The notes beneath the pieces were generated by a model that worked only from the letters and a program-made list of their open reading frames with translations, made no database searches and had not been told where the DNA came from. A stretch of 64,000 bases of DNA, taken from contig JALQPE010000857.1 in NCBI GenBank assembly GCA_030407315.1, positions 1 to 64,000 on the forward strand, read 5' to 3'. This DNA comes from Asparagopsis taxiformis. Its lineage: Eukaryota > Rhodophyta > Florideophyceae > Bonnemaisoniales > Bonnemaisoniaceae. Numbering within the stretch: position 1 is the first letter of the stretch; each line of letters opens with the position of its first letter. The position numbers and the translations under genes were made by a program. Below are positions 20,741-30,933 of the stretch, one piece after another.

Positions 20741-23044
20741 AAGGCCACGACGGCCCCCGAAAACGCACACGAGCGTCGGGTTAAGCGCACGCGTGCGCGA
20801 CGTTGCACGATGCAACAAACGAAGGCGACGAGCCGCACGAACGAGAAGCGAAGGCACAACGAGTGGCCGGGACGTCCACCCTTGCGTTGGGGGGGGCGCG
20901 ATGCGTGCTAGAGCCGTCGCTCTTTTCGTTTTCGACACCATACGCTGGTGGAGGCACGAGCGCCAACGAAAGATTGGACGACGAGTCCACGCGCGGACGA
21001 TTCACACGATGTGAAGAGCCACGACTGGCTCGACAGTGTTGACCGTCCCACGGGCAAAGGTGACGACACCACGGGCCACGGACGGACAACACGTCAGATT
21101 TTTCGCGCGAAAAATTATACGTGGGCCAGCGGGCCATGGACGCACGGTACGAAAAATCGGGCCGATTACAGTGCGCTAATCCGGCCAAATCTCGGGACAC
21201 GCGTGCCCCGAAAATTTCGTAATTTTGGCATGTCACGTGAGCCATCGTACGCCCCCGTGGACAACCGCTGACAACGAGTCGCATCGACCAACGAGGTCAA
21301 CGCCAAACAGCTCGCGAGCTAACGGCAACGTGACGCCGGTAGGCGGAGAAACGACGTAGGACGGACGCGTCCCCAGCGAAGATGGCAACGGCCTCATTAC
21401 GAAACCCCCCGCACGAAGCGGAACGAAGCTATACGTTAGCTGACGAATTAGACCAACGGGTCTCAGCGCACGAAGCGCGCGAGTAAAGCGTGCGAACGAC
21501 GAGCCAACGAGGCCGCGACGACGGACGGCGAACCGTATCGCCATCGTGAGGCACGACGCCGAACGCGGTAGCCACGTACGGCAACCACGGAACGACACAA
21601 CGGTGTCCTGCCACGCGGGCATAACGAACGACGCGCGGAAGCGAAAAGCCCGCCGGCCAGTCGAACGCACGTAACGAAACACGAATACGCAACGGCGTAC
21701 AAGCTGGTAGCCAACGTAAACGGCACAGCTGAAGGCAACAGGCCGACGAAAAGTTGGCTCACGTAACAGCCTCAAACGCCCGCGGGCATGCGAAACGACT
21801 GCGTCAATCGCGTCCCCGTCGGGTTCGCAAGTCGAATAAACGGAATTACGCAACGGCGTAGAGGGCGAGCATTACGTATGCCCAGGTGCACGTCGCACCA
21901 CATAACGAATGAGCTAACGAAACGCTCCTCGGACGCTGCGGCGAACGACGCCACCACACGAAGCGGACTAGCGCAACGATTGCGCCACCGGCTAACGTGA
22001 AGCCGCGGGAACGTGAAGCGCGACGGCGCTAATGACGGTGTTAACGGCTATACGAAAAGCCAAGCCCGCCGGCAAAAACGTTGTCTACGGAACCGCGACG
22101 CACCACGACGCACTACCGCGTACACGCAACGGCGTGAAACGTCAAGCCAACTCACGCGCGAGTCGGCCTGACGCTTAGCGAATTTTTCGTCCAGCTCACC
22201 GGAGCGAATTAAAATTGGCACCGACGTGCTACGTGCCAGAGAGCTCGAACGCTCAACGGAATTAGACACCCGACGGGGTTATCCGAACGAGGAACGACGG
22301 CGGAAACGAATTCCGAGATAGTTACAAAATGATAACGCCACTGGCCAACGTGAAGCCGCGGCAACGCGAAGCGCGACGGCGCTAATGACGTCAACGGCTA
22401 TACGAAAAGCCAAGCCCGCCGGCCACCACGTCGTCAACGAAACCGCAACGTACTGCGACGAATTACTGCGTACACGCCACGGCGTAGAACGTCAAACCGA
22501 CTCACACGCGCGTCGGTCTGACGTTCGACGAAGTTTTTCACCCAGCTCATCGGAGCAAATTAAAATTGGCACCGATGTGCTACGCGCTAAGGAGCTCGAA
22601 TGCTCAACGAAATGCGACACCCGACGAGGTTATTCGAACGAGAAACGACGGCGGAAACGATTTTCGAGTTAGTTACCAAATGATACGCACGCCAACGGGC
22701 TCTATGATCGAGGTTAACGTACCACTCGCAGTGAAAAGCCGCCGCTACGCGCCGCCGCTTTGCCGAATAATTGCGTGTGATACGAACCTGCCAACGGGCA
22801 CGCGCCGCCGCGAACTCGAAGCACGGGCTACGTAAGCCATACGACACCCGACGGGGTAGACGCCACAACAAAAAAATTGTGGGGAGGGGCTTAACGCTAA
22901 ACCCCTCCTCTGCTGCAGACGACCTGCCAAACGCAACTTACGAAGCTCAACGGAGCCATGCGATTACGCAAAGAAACAAGACGAAGTTTACGAAGCAATA
23001 CGATGCTAGAGCCGACGTGGCCTACGAACTAACCTAGGAACGAC
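20741..23044. repeat. Non-coding 3' region of family G with a 353-bp tandem duplication
   Basis: No convincing gene. Two copies of a 353-bp segment lie at about 21991-22343 and 22344-22690 (anchors GCGACGGCGCT at 22020 and 22373; both hold AATTAAAATTGGCACCGA). Many short CCAACGGG/CCCGACGGGG words are scattered through it. Confidence 0.8.
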
Positions 23045-25417
23045 CTAGTAGCGACGAGAACGCTTGCCCGCAGGGTCATACGGACCAGGGCCTTCGCCGC
23101 GGCTATCGTGGCTGCGGCTGCGACTGGGCTGAACGAAGCCCGGCGCGTACGGATCGACGGTCTGCGTGACCACGGGGGCTCGCTCGCGACGAGACGCGGG
23201 ATCCCTAGCGTAAGGATCCGCAGTCCCGTGACTGCGCGTATCCGAAGGGCGCGCCGGAGCGGGGTCGCGTGGCAGGTACGCCGCTGCGTGACCATACCCG
23301 ACGGGGTCGCCGAAGCCGCCGCCACTCGCATAACCGTACGGTTCATTACGAACGCCAACGGGCGGCGCGTAACTACGAGTCGCCGCGGCGAGACGCTCGG
23401 AAATCGCGCGTTCCGTTGCCAAGCGGGCAGTCAGGTCCAACGTCTGGGCCCTGAACTCTTCGGCTGCGCGAGCCACGGACGAGATGAGGGAACGGATAAC
23501 CCAGCCGTCCGCACGAGGCGGAGCGGACATCGACGTACCGAGAAGCCGACGGGCATCCTCATCGGAGACGCGGTCGTCCAGGCTCACGAAGCGTGGCGCG
23601 CGTTCGGCCGGCGTGGCCACATTCGGACGACCGACCTGGGCAACGTTGCCCTGTTCCGTAGCCTCGCGTGGCACGACCTCTCGAGGATCCGGCGCACGCG
23701 GCGCTTCGTTTTGATGGCCACGACGGCCAGAACGCGTCCCTCGGGGGCGCTCGTTGCCCCCGAGGCCGCCGAAATAACCGGCACGCTTGCCACGACGGCG
23801 TTCGGAACGGGAAGCGACCCGCGGCACGTAAGCCCCATCGCTACGAACGGAGACGAACTCCTGGTTATCGCCGCTTGCGTAATCGGGACGTATAACCCGA
23901 TACTCCGGCCCCAACGCAAGGGCGCCGCGAACCTCAGCCAACGCGCTGGTGACGGAGACAAACGTGTCGGAACCGTCCACCGGGATTGCACGAAGCATCT
24001 CGTAATCGGCCAGGAAGTCCAACGTGGACTCCGGCAGCAGGCACGCGCGCCCGAACACACGACGTTCCACGAACAGCGAGCACGCGAGCATCGCTGCGTG
24101 TTCGATGTCCACGGCCATGAGGAAACGTTCCTTCACGGGGGCAGGCGCGTCCTTCACGGCATCGGTGAAATAATGTACCACGCGTGGTAATAACGTGGAC
24201 GACCCACGGGGGTACGGAAACTCCTCTACTACATCCGGCAACGGCGGGAAGTAGAGCTCGCTCGGGACGACCCACGGAGCTGACGCGTGCGACACACGAT
24301 AGTCGTCCGCGTTCACGTGGCGGAGAGCGAAGTGGTCATCGTACGACACGACGCTTTTGGAGATGACGCTCAACGAAAGAGCAGTCTTCCATTCGGCACG
24401 TTGCCTTTCGGAAAGTGTCCGCGGACATACGAATACGGACGCCACCGAGATGAACGGCGGTTCCTCGGGCGTCCCCTTCCATAAGTATGCGTCCATACGG
24501 TCGACGTAGATCGCGTCGTTGACGTCACGCAACCACGAGCGGTCGCAACGTATCGACGCCGGGATCTGGTAACGTTCCGATCCCGGCGGCCCGTTGGCGA
24601 AACGACGCCCGGCTGCTCGCCCCCACGTATCTTCGGCGGAACGCATATAGTCGACGACCGCGCGGGCGTCCAGACGATCTCTGGCCAACGTGGCGAGATC
24701 GTCATCCGTGATACCCACGCGGGGCAACGCAGCCCACGCGTGGGTCAGGACGCCTACGTTTAGCGCCGCACCGCCACGTGAGGCGGTGCCGACTGTCCCA
24801 ACGGGGTCACCACCCTCCGGCGAGGGGTCCTGGCGAGGAGAACGCGGCGAGCCATCACGACGAGGCACGCCCGTGCGGGCCGCCGCCACAGCACGACGCG
24901 AACGAGCGGCCGCTGCCATCGCGGCTACACCCATCGAAGGGGCCGCGGCATCCGGAATGACGGGTGACGAATTCCCCGAGTCGGACGCCGTTGCGTCATC
25001 ATCACGTGGGGCGACGGCCCTAGCAGCCTCGGCAGGCGTCACGGAACCCACCAGGCGAGACGGAGCCATGGGGCGAGACGAAGAGGCGACGGCCTGGGGG
25101 GCAACGGCTTCTCCCGCCCTCACGGATGGGGCGGGCGCGACGGACGCTTCCGTCGCTGGCGGCGCACCGGCCCCGACGAGGGAGGGAGCGCCCTGCGAAG
25201 GGGTTCTCGCTCCACCTCCAGCAGAGCCGGCGGGCCGCGGGGTGTTAGCATCGGTACTACGAGTCGTAACCATCGTGGTTACGCTGTACACGATAATTAC
25301 GACGAGTGCAACGAGCACGACGACGAGAGCCACGCGGGCTAAACGGAACAAGAGAACGAAAGGAACGGAGGTAGTAGTACCCAGCGGGGGAAGAGGATAA
25401 GGGAGAACGAAAGGCAA
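23045..25417 (-). CDS. Antisense ORF of the chromovirus 3' region, up to 790 codons
   Basis: Runs opposite to integrase, between chromodomain and 3' LTR. The frame is open from 25417, where it begins with TTG; the first ATG is at 25273 (742 codons). The stretch before that ATG encodes a strong hydrophobic segment (ALVVVLVALVVIIVYSVTTM) also present in the second copy, so it is probably translated. Next come an Ala/Pro/Arg-rich region, a folded-looking core of about 350 residues (RYQIPASIRCDRSWLRD, RQRAEWKTALSLSVISKSVV, CLLPESTLDFLADYEMLRAI) and an Arg/Gly/Ser-rich basic tail. No family recognised. A CAG acceptor-like site lies at 25422-25424, just upstream, after a pyrimidine-rich stretch. 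Antisense ORFs between pol and 3' LTR are known in plant Grande/RIRE2-type elements. Confidence 0.7.
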   Translation of the reverse strand: MPFVLPYPLPPLGTTTSVPFVLLFRLARVALVVVLVALVVIIVYSVTTMVTTRSTDANTPRPAGSAGGGARTPSQGAPSLVGAGAPPATEASVAPAPSVRAGEAVAPQAVASSSRPMAPSRLVGSVTPAEAARAVAPRDDDATASDSGNSSPVIPDAAAPSMGVAAMAAAARSRRAVAAARTGVPRRDGSPRSPRQDPSPEGGDPVGTVGTASRGGAALNVGVLTHAWAALPRVGITDDDLATLARDRLDARAVVDYMRSAEDTWGRAAGRRFANGPPGSERYQIPASIRCDRSWLRDVNDAIYVDRMDAYLWKGTPEEPPFISVASVFVCPRTLSERQRAEWKTALSLSVISKSVVSYDDHFALRHVNADDYRVSHASAPWVVPSELYFPPLPDVVEEFPYPRGSSTLLPRVVHYFTDAVKDAPAPVKERFLMAVDIEHAAMLACSLFVERRVFGRACLLPESTLDFLADYEMLRAIPVDGSDTFVSVTSALAEVRGALALGPEYRVIRPDYASGDNQEFVSVRSDGAYVPRVASRSERRRGKRAGYFGGLGGNERPRGTRSGRRGHQNEAPRAPDPREVVPREATEQGNVAQVGRPNVATPAERAPRFVSLDDRVSDEDARRLLGTSMSAPPRADGWVIRSLISSVARAAEEFRAQTLDLTARLATERAISERLAAATRSYAPPVGVRNEPYGYASGGGFGDPVGYGHAAAYLPRDPAPARPSDTRSHGTADPYARDPASRRERAPVVTQTVDPYAPGFVQPSRSRSHDSRGEGPGPYDPAGKRSRRY

Positions 25418-25849
25418 CGGCCTGGATGACGATGGTGAGAGGAAGGGTGAGCGACGATCGCTATCACGTTAAGCCGCCGCTTAAATATCCTTCGGACGAC
25501 CGTTGTCGACATGCCCGCTGGCAGATTCACGAAAAGGCCGCGGCCTGCGCTCGTATCGCGCTGAATTGAAGCACACCCGCGTGGTGGAATTGGACACTGC
25601 ATCCGTTGCAGGAAAACGCCTAAGCGAGGCATTGACGTACGACGCCAACGGGCGGGCCGCGATGATTACGAAAGAGCCGGAGCGCACGCGCGCGCTCCGG
25701 CGCCGTGGCGATTCGATCAGCCAACCGGGCCATGTACGTTTCAACGAGATTTTTCGGGACAACTGCCACGTCCGCAGTTGTACCCAAAAAGGCGCCACGG
25801 CCCCGTGTCTCAGGCGCGTCCTGACGGGCCTCGCGTGGCCGGGACGTCC

Positions 25850-25868
25850 ACGTGTGGGGGTGGGGCTG
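25850..25868 (+). other. Polypurine-like tract before the family-G 3' LTR
   Basis: GTGTGGGGGTGGGGCTG directly precedes TGTAG. The second copy has GTAGGGAGTGGGGCTG at the same place. No primer site follows the LTR, so it is a 3' LTR. Confidence 0.65.
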
Positions 25869-26529
25869 TGTAGTATACGTGGCAATTCCGAAATTGCAAA
25901 TATTTACGTTTTCCGCGGAATTCGAATTTCGGCGGATACGACCGGCGACAGCAATGAACGAACATTGCTGGCGCATGCGCGCGCGCAACCTGCACACGTG
26001 TGCAACGAACGTATTGGCAACGGCCAACGGACCAACGGGTCCCTACGTGTGACCCACAAGGTCCCTTCCCATTCGGGGACGTTACGAGCAGTGTTTACAC
26101 TGTAAAGCGATGCCATCGTGGCCATATAGGTATTGGCATCGTGCCGGGAGGGAAAGGGGACAAGACAACGATCGAGCAACGGCTCTAGTCTACGACTGAC
26201 TTCTACGTTTACGTTTACGTTTTGCCTAACGAGGCTTCGTCTCCGTCGAGCTGCGTACTCCCTACCCATCGCCGCACGTAAGGCTGATTGCGTGTAGTGC
26301 CTCCGGGCTTGGTCGAGAGCGCCTCCGGTGACGTGCCACCTCGTGTGCTAACGCAATCCTCGCGTGGATTGTTGCGTCGTGACGCTCGTGTCTACTCGCT
26401 AACCACTCTACCTTCTACCGTTCTAACATACAGTCAAAACACCAGCGGGTGGACTGCTCGTTTCGTTTCGTAAGGACAGCGTGTCCACTGGCTCGTACCA
26501 GCTACTTCTAGAACTAACGTTGTTCCACA
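25869..26529 (+). repeat. Family-G 3' LTR, 661 bp
   Basis: TGTAGTATACG to TTCCACA. The antisense frame MGREYAARRRRS (ATG at 26269) is open to 25904 and points toward the 790-codon antisense ORF. Confidence 0.92.
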
Positions 26530-26872
26530 CACACCCATCATGGGTGATCAAGGCCTGGATCGAACCCTCCGACGGTCTTCGATGGATAGGACAGATAGTG
26601 GAAGGCTTTTAAGCCTGTGACCAAGCGGCTATTGATTGGTTGGAGGAAGGAAATTACTGAGGAAATATAGCTGAGTACGGTGCTCGCGATAGCTGTTAGG
26701 TTAAAGTCAAATATGTTTTTCGATTATTTTTCGTACGGAAATGCCTTGGAAAAGACGATGCTTTATCGTTCTCTTGGAGGGAGTCCGTTGCATTGCCCTC
26801 AATTCGAGAGCATCGTCATGAAGGAGAGGATTCTTTCTGCTTGTTAGAATCGGTTTAGAGGAGATAGCTAAT
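26530..26872. other. Unassigned sequence
   Basis: No gene seen. A minus-strand GGGTTCGATCC near 26560-26570 resembles a pol III B box, but neighbouring stems do not pair. Confidence 0.4.
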
Positions 26873-27038
26873 GCATCACTGGCCAGCCCAGAACTTGTAG
26901 AATTTCGGGCAGCAAAAAAATTGCAAAATTTTATCGATTTGGGCGGTCGAAAGTGCCGTACGGCACACCCCCATCTCAAAAACATGTTCACATGTGCATG
27001 TTTTTGAGAATAGCCCAAATTTTAATTCAAATCAGGGT
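26873..27038 (+). repeat. MITE-like palindromic repeat, copy 3
   Basis: Same orientation as 14330-14514, with GTGCCGTACGGCAC at 26953-26966 and the 34-nt hairpin at 26975-27008. Its existence away from the methyltransferase gene favours an independent MITE. Between it and 27290 two short GATCGGGGCTATCACTGGC repeats occur (near 27080-27105 and 27142-27170). Confidence 0.78.
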
Positions 27039-27289
27039 GTCTAATTTGGCCACAACGGCCCCAGGAACCGACCGCCGGCCCCGATCGGGGGCTATCACTG
27101 GCGTCTGTAAGCACCAACTGTAAGCCGGAACCGGCCACCGCCCCGATCGGGGCTATCACTGGCTTCTACAAGCACCAACTGTAAGGCTAAATGGCGTCTC
27201 ACGAAGGGTCGATTTCAGGCTCAATACGCCAGGGACAGGTCTTGGTCCTTGTTTCATCATGGTCCCGCCCCACTCTCTCACGACCAACC

Positions 27290-27370
27290 TGAAATGGACG
27301 TCCGGTGGATGTCCAGCTCGATTGCACTGCTGGCCAGCCCATAAATTCTAAAATTTCCGAAAAATCAATT
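27290..27370 (+). repeat. MITE-like repeat, fragment
   Basis: TGGACGTCCGGTGGATGTCC then CCAGCCCATAAATTC match the inner part of copies 2 and 3. The palindromic half is missing. Confidence 0.6.
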
Positions 27371-27390
27371 TGGTGGCCCAGCATCTCCTG

Positions 27391-28559
27391 TGCCGAAAAT
27401 TCCCGCACTCACTTCTGATATACTATATCGTAGTAGTAGTAGTAGTCTAGACGTGTTTCGCACTTGTACGCATCAGGGAAGGCTGCACGGAAGGTTGAGA
27501 CTACGCTACTTGTGTACCGCGTCGTCTGAAATAGCGAGTAGTGTTTGTTGTATAGTTGTGGAGTATGCGTCTAGTGGTTTGTGAAGCTTGCAGAACGGGA
27601 TAGGGATGTGGGTGGCCCTATTTTATGAATAAATGAGTACCAATATTCAGGGTTGAGAAAGCGGAAAGTCATAGGCTCGTACATGTTTGAGATTGCATAG
27701 TGGAGAAAATATTTACATCGAAATTTACATGGAGCAGATGGAGGTTTTAAGGATGAGGTATGAGAGGAAGAAAATTCTTCTGTGGTATGAGGATGTGTTC
27801 TGTGGAGGGATGCAATCTTGGGATGGTACAGGGGGAGGTGGAAATGTAAGGAGTGCGGGTTTAGAATGGAGTGTGATTCGGAGAGGAGTGCCGACTGTAG
27901 TAGGTAGAAAATCCGCAACGCGGCAAAACCACCCTACAGGTGTCCCGAGCCTCGGTAGTGTGGTAGAGCAAGCGAATCTTGCGTCAACCGCCAATGGCGA
28001 GTATACCACGAAAGGTCTTCCGGTAATGCCGGGTGAAGGTTGGGGGTGCTCACGCACGAAGTGCGTATTGATGGAGCGAAAGACGTAACCCGTCGAGCTG
28101 TATAGCTAAAGCTAATTCGTCCTAGAAGGATAGAAAAGAGCGATGCAAACACTGTTCAGTGGAGTCGTAAATTCCACGTGAGTTTACGTTACCTCTAAAG
28201 GTTGAGCACTCTGGCTAATCCAGAGGCATTTTATACTAAACTAAGTTACTGTAAACAGTTAGGGTAGGTAGACAGTTAGGAATAAATATCCTTATGTGCA
28301 CCAATCAGATCCCTGATTATGGCGACTGCGGGAGCCCGCGAGATCACCGACTGTTAGTGTTACAGTGTAAAGTTAGCTGAGTCAGCTTAGTTAAAATTTG
28401 CCCCTTGTGGGGTCTTCAGTTGTCCCAATGGGTCCCTCTCCCTCACTGGTCTGAGGTACAGCGAGGCTGTTTCCATTGGTTATTCCCGAACCGGGGTCGT
28501 CCAATAGGATGTCGACACGACCCCACCAGGGCAGACCACTCCGTGGTATGACACCGACA
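27391..28559. other. Unassigned, probably transposon debris
   Basis: No supported gene. A (GTA)n run lies near 27430-27445. 27934-28010 shares CTCGGTAGT...GTGGTAGAGCAA with 36108-36150, so a dispersed repeat is present. Confidence 0.4.
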
Positions 28560-29130
28560 AGCATATTATGGGGATTGGGGAGACGCTGCGGGGTGTTGGG
28601 GTAGTGAGGGCGAAGGAGGTGTTTAGGTGGGACCGTAGGAGGGTGCGGTTGAAGTCGCCGAGAGGGGGGGTTTTAGGAAAGTGAGGAGAAAGAAGGGGAG
28701 GGGGTGGCGTCTGTTCTGGCTGTGGTGAGTGGGGATGTGATGGAGAAGAAGGGGGTTATTGTATTTGGGGAGGGAGGGGAGTGGGAGGAAGGGTGCGAAG
28801 TGGGGGGTTGATATGTGTTTCAGAGCGGGGAGGTTTCTGGGGAGACGGCGGGGGAGCATGGGCCGGTGGTGGTGTATACGGTATCGAAGATGCGGATGGC
28901 GTGGGGGCATGGAGCAGCTGAGGGAGGGAGGGGTGTAGCAGGTCGGGTACGGGATGGGGAGTGAGAGGTTTTGGAAGAGTAAGCTGCAGGGGAAGTTTGT
29001 GGAGAGGGCGAAGGAGATGGGTTGAAGGTAGAGGAGAGCGGGTATTGAATAACAATACGTTGCAAAGGTGATGGGGGAGAGCATGGTCGAGGAGATAGGG
29101 GTGTTTTTGCCCTATTCTGAGGTATTATGA
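28560..29130. repeat. G-rich, strand-asymmetric stretch
   Basis: About 550 bases in which the plus strand is dominated by G with few C. The matching minus-strand frames are low-complexity Pro/Leu/His translations and are not supported as genes. Confidence 0.6.
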
Positions 29131-29356
29131 GGACTGGTTATACGAAATCTGTACGGTAGAGCAGAAAAGTAGGTATGGAATGGAGGTGTGCACCGTGGAA
29201 GGGGGGATAGGTAGCTGAAATGCGTGCTAGAGTGGTATTGGGGGTGTTTGAGGTACAGTACGGGGGAGGTGAGCACCAACAGGAAGGGGGTGTGAGCGAG
29301 AGGATGAAAAAATTAAAGACGAAATTGGAGTCGACCGACAAGGAAAAATGGAGTGG

Positions 29357-29660
29357 TCGCCGTGATGGATGCGGACATCCATGTCAAGCACGGCGGCAGA
29401 AATTTCTGGGGTCGAAATTTTTGAATTTCTGAACCGGCGCCCGTCCTAGGTGGACATAGACATGGCGGAAGTCCATCCCGAGGGGGACATCCGTGGTACT
29501 AGAAACAATGAATGTCGCCCTAGTAATACTAGACGTACTAGACCGCATGGACGTCCGGTTCTAGGCGGACATCCAAAAATACTGGAGAACATGGACGTCC
29601 GCCTAGTAATACTAGGTGTACTAGAGGTTGTGGACGTCCGCGTCCATTTCCGAGAACACA
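29357..29660 (+). repeat. Left terminal/subterminal array of element Y
   Basis: Repeated TGGACGTCCGCCTAGTAATA-like words and GTACTAGA motifs. The last 45 bases (GTACTAGAGGTTGTGGACGT onward) match, in reverse orientation, 17920-17965 of element X. Confidence 0.7.
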
Positions 29661-29751
29661 GACGAACGCACGAATCTATCGTATCGCTCACGAGAGGCTC
29701 CGTGCCGTTGCAGAAATATTGCACAAACAATATCCCAGGTCTGAAGAACTT

Positions 29752-30120
29752 ATGAAGAGGAGAAAAAAGGAAGAAAACGGAAAAGCTGAGTTAAATTGGG
29801 ATATTGACAGTACCCAATCGGGAATATCTGTCCAGAAGGAGATGGGATCTCTGAAAGGAGGTGACTTCGTGGAGCTAATGCTGAATGGTCAAGTTGTAGG
29901 AATTGGAAAGCTTCTTCCCGGCTCTGAAGGAAATGGAAATATCCAAAAAGTCATTCACAACGCCCCTCTTACTATGTTCGAGAAGGATGGTCAGAACCTT
30001 GTTTCTTGTTACAGTTTTCAGGCAAAGGGAAATGTGGGAAACATAGAGTACCCTTATAAATATGGAGGTGTTGAGCCCCCACCGAAGTTACTAGAAGGTC
30101 TGACTGGAATATTCTCTTAG
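29752..30120 (+). CDS. Small unrecognised ORF of element Y
   Basis: ATG at 29752, 122 residues: basic start MKRRKKEENGKAELNWDID and an isolated FVELMLNGQVVGIGKLLPG motif. The open frame continues upstream into the terminal array without an ATG. No family recognised; probably an accessory protein of the transposon. Confidence 0.45.
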   Translation: MKRRKKEENGKAELNWDIDSTQSGISVQKEMGSLKGGDFVELMLNGQVVGIGKLLPGSEGNGNIQKVIHNAPLTMFEKDGQNLVSCYSFQAKGNVGNIEYPYKYGGVEPPPKLLEGLTGIFS

Positions 30121-30933
30121 GATCTCAACGAAATGAGAGCTTCGAAGAAAATATCCTCTCAAGAAAATGATGAAAACTATTCGGGAACCAAGTAATACGA
30201 GTCCCAATAAAACCATATCACGTTGCATGAATGAAGCCGTCAGTTCCCTCGCATTCCACTAATTAGTTCAACAATTATGATTCCTGCGAGGATTTTGAAA
30301 GCAGCTCTGTATAGTTCCGACACAGCAGGCACAGAAACTTTATGGGTACCGACAAAACTGCTATATGCAGGATACTAAATGAAGCAAACGGAATTTTATA
30401 CTGGAAATCGTCTAGTTGAGTACCAACTTGATCAGAGGTAGTTTCATTCCACAAAATGATCTTGTTGAGTTCCCCAAATTCTGGACTGTACTATGTAATC
30501 AACGATACTCTCATCACTCTTCATTCCCTGGTGTACCAATCCTATTGGCGTAGTTCTATTCCCATCTTTCACAGCACACTTGGAGTTAATTTATGCCCGA
30601 AGTGGAAGTTTGGTATCCCTATATGTTTTGCTAAGCGAGTGAATCTGTGGAACTCAACTACTCATTGAGTAAATCTATTCTGATTGAACCGAACACAGAA
30701 ACGTGTCGCGTCACTATGTGTGGGGATTTTTCTGTCCCTGTCAGCTATCTTCAGAAAAATTTCGCTCTCACTTTTTCTCGCTCAATTTTTGTGAATTTTT
30801 CACTGGTATTATGTCCCAAGAGAGCTATTTTAACTTTTTTCCTCCAATTCGTGCTGTAATTAACGTAAGAAAATGTTCTACATCAGTCTGTGAAACTCAA
30901 GACTGAAGAATATCGTAACCTGAGCACATCGCC
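30121..30933 (+). other. Non-coding spacer of element Y
   Basis: AT-rich, no gene supported. Lies between the two ORFs of the element. Confidence 0.5.

Larger units (their letters stand above)
19846..26529 (+). mobile_element. Chromovirus (Ty3/gypsy family G), 5' part missing
   Basis: Plus-strand element fragment. It contains the end of integrase, a chromodomain, a 5.1-kb 3' region holding a long antisense ORF, a polypurine tract and the 3' LTR. Gag, protease, RT and 5' LTR are absent; the left edge is the copia LTR at 19845. The same LTR family as the minus-strand gag fragment at 7005-8872. Confidence 0.88.

Noticed and set aside
23108..24190. 360-codon plus-strand ORF over the antisense gene
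   Set aside because: Arg-rich complement of the antisense frame. The antisense frame is conserved in the second copy, whereas this one is broken there.
26548..26580. Minus-strand tRNA gene (GGGTTCGATCC)
   Set aside because: B-box word only; T-stem and acceptor do not pair and no A box at the right distance.
28623..29084. 153-codon Pro/Leu-rich minus-strand ORF
   Set aside because: Low-complexity translation of a G-rich stretch without any motif.
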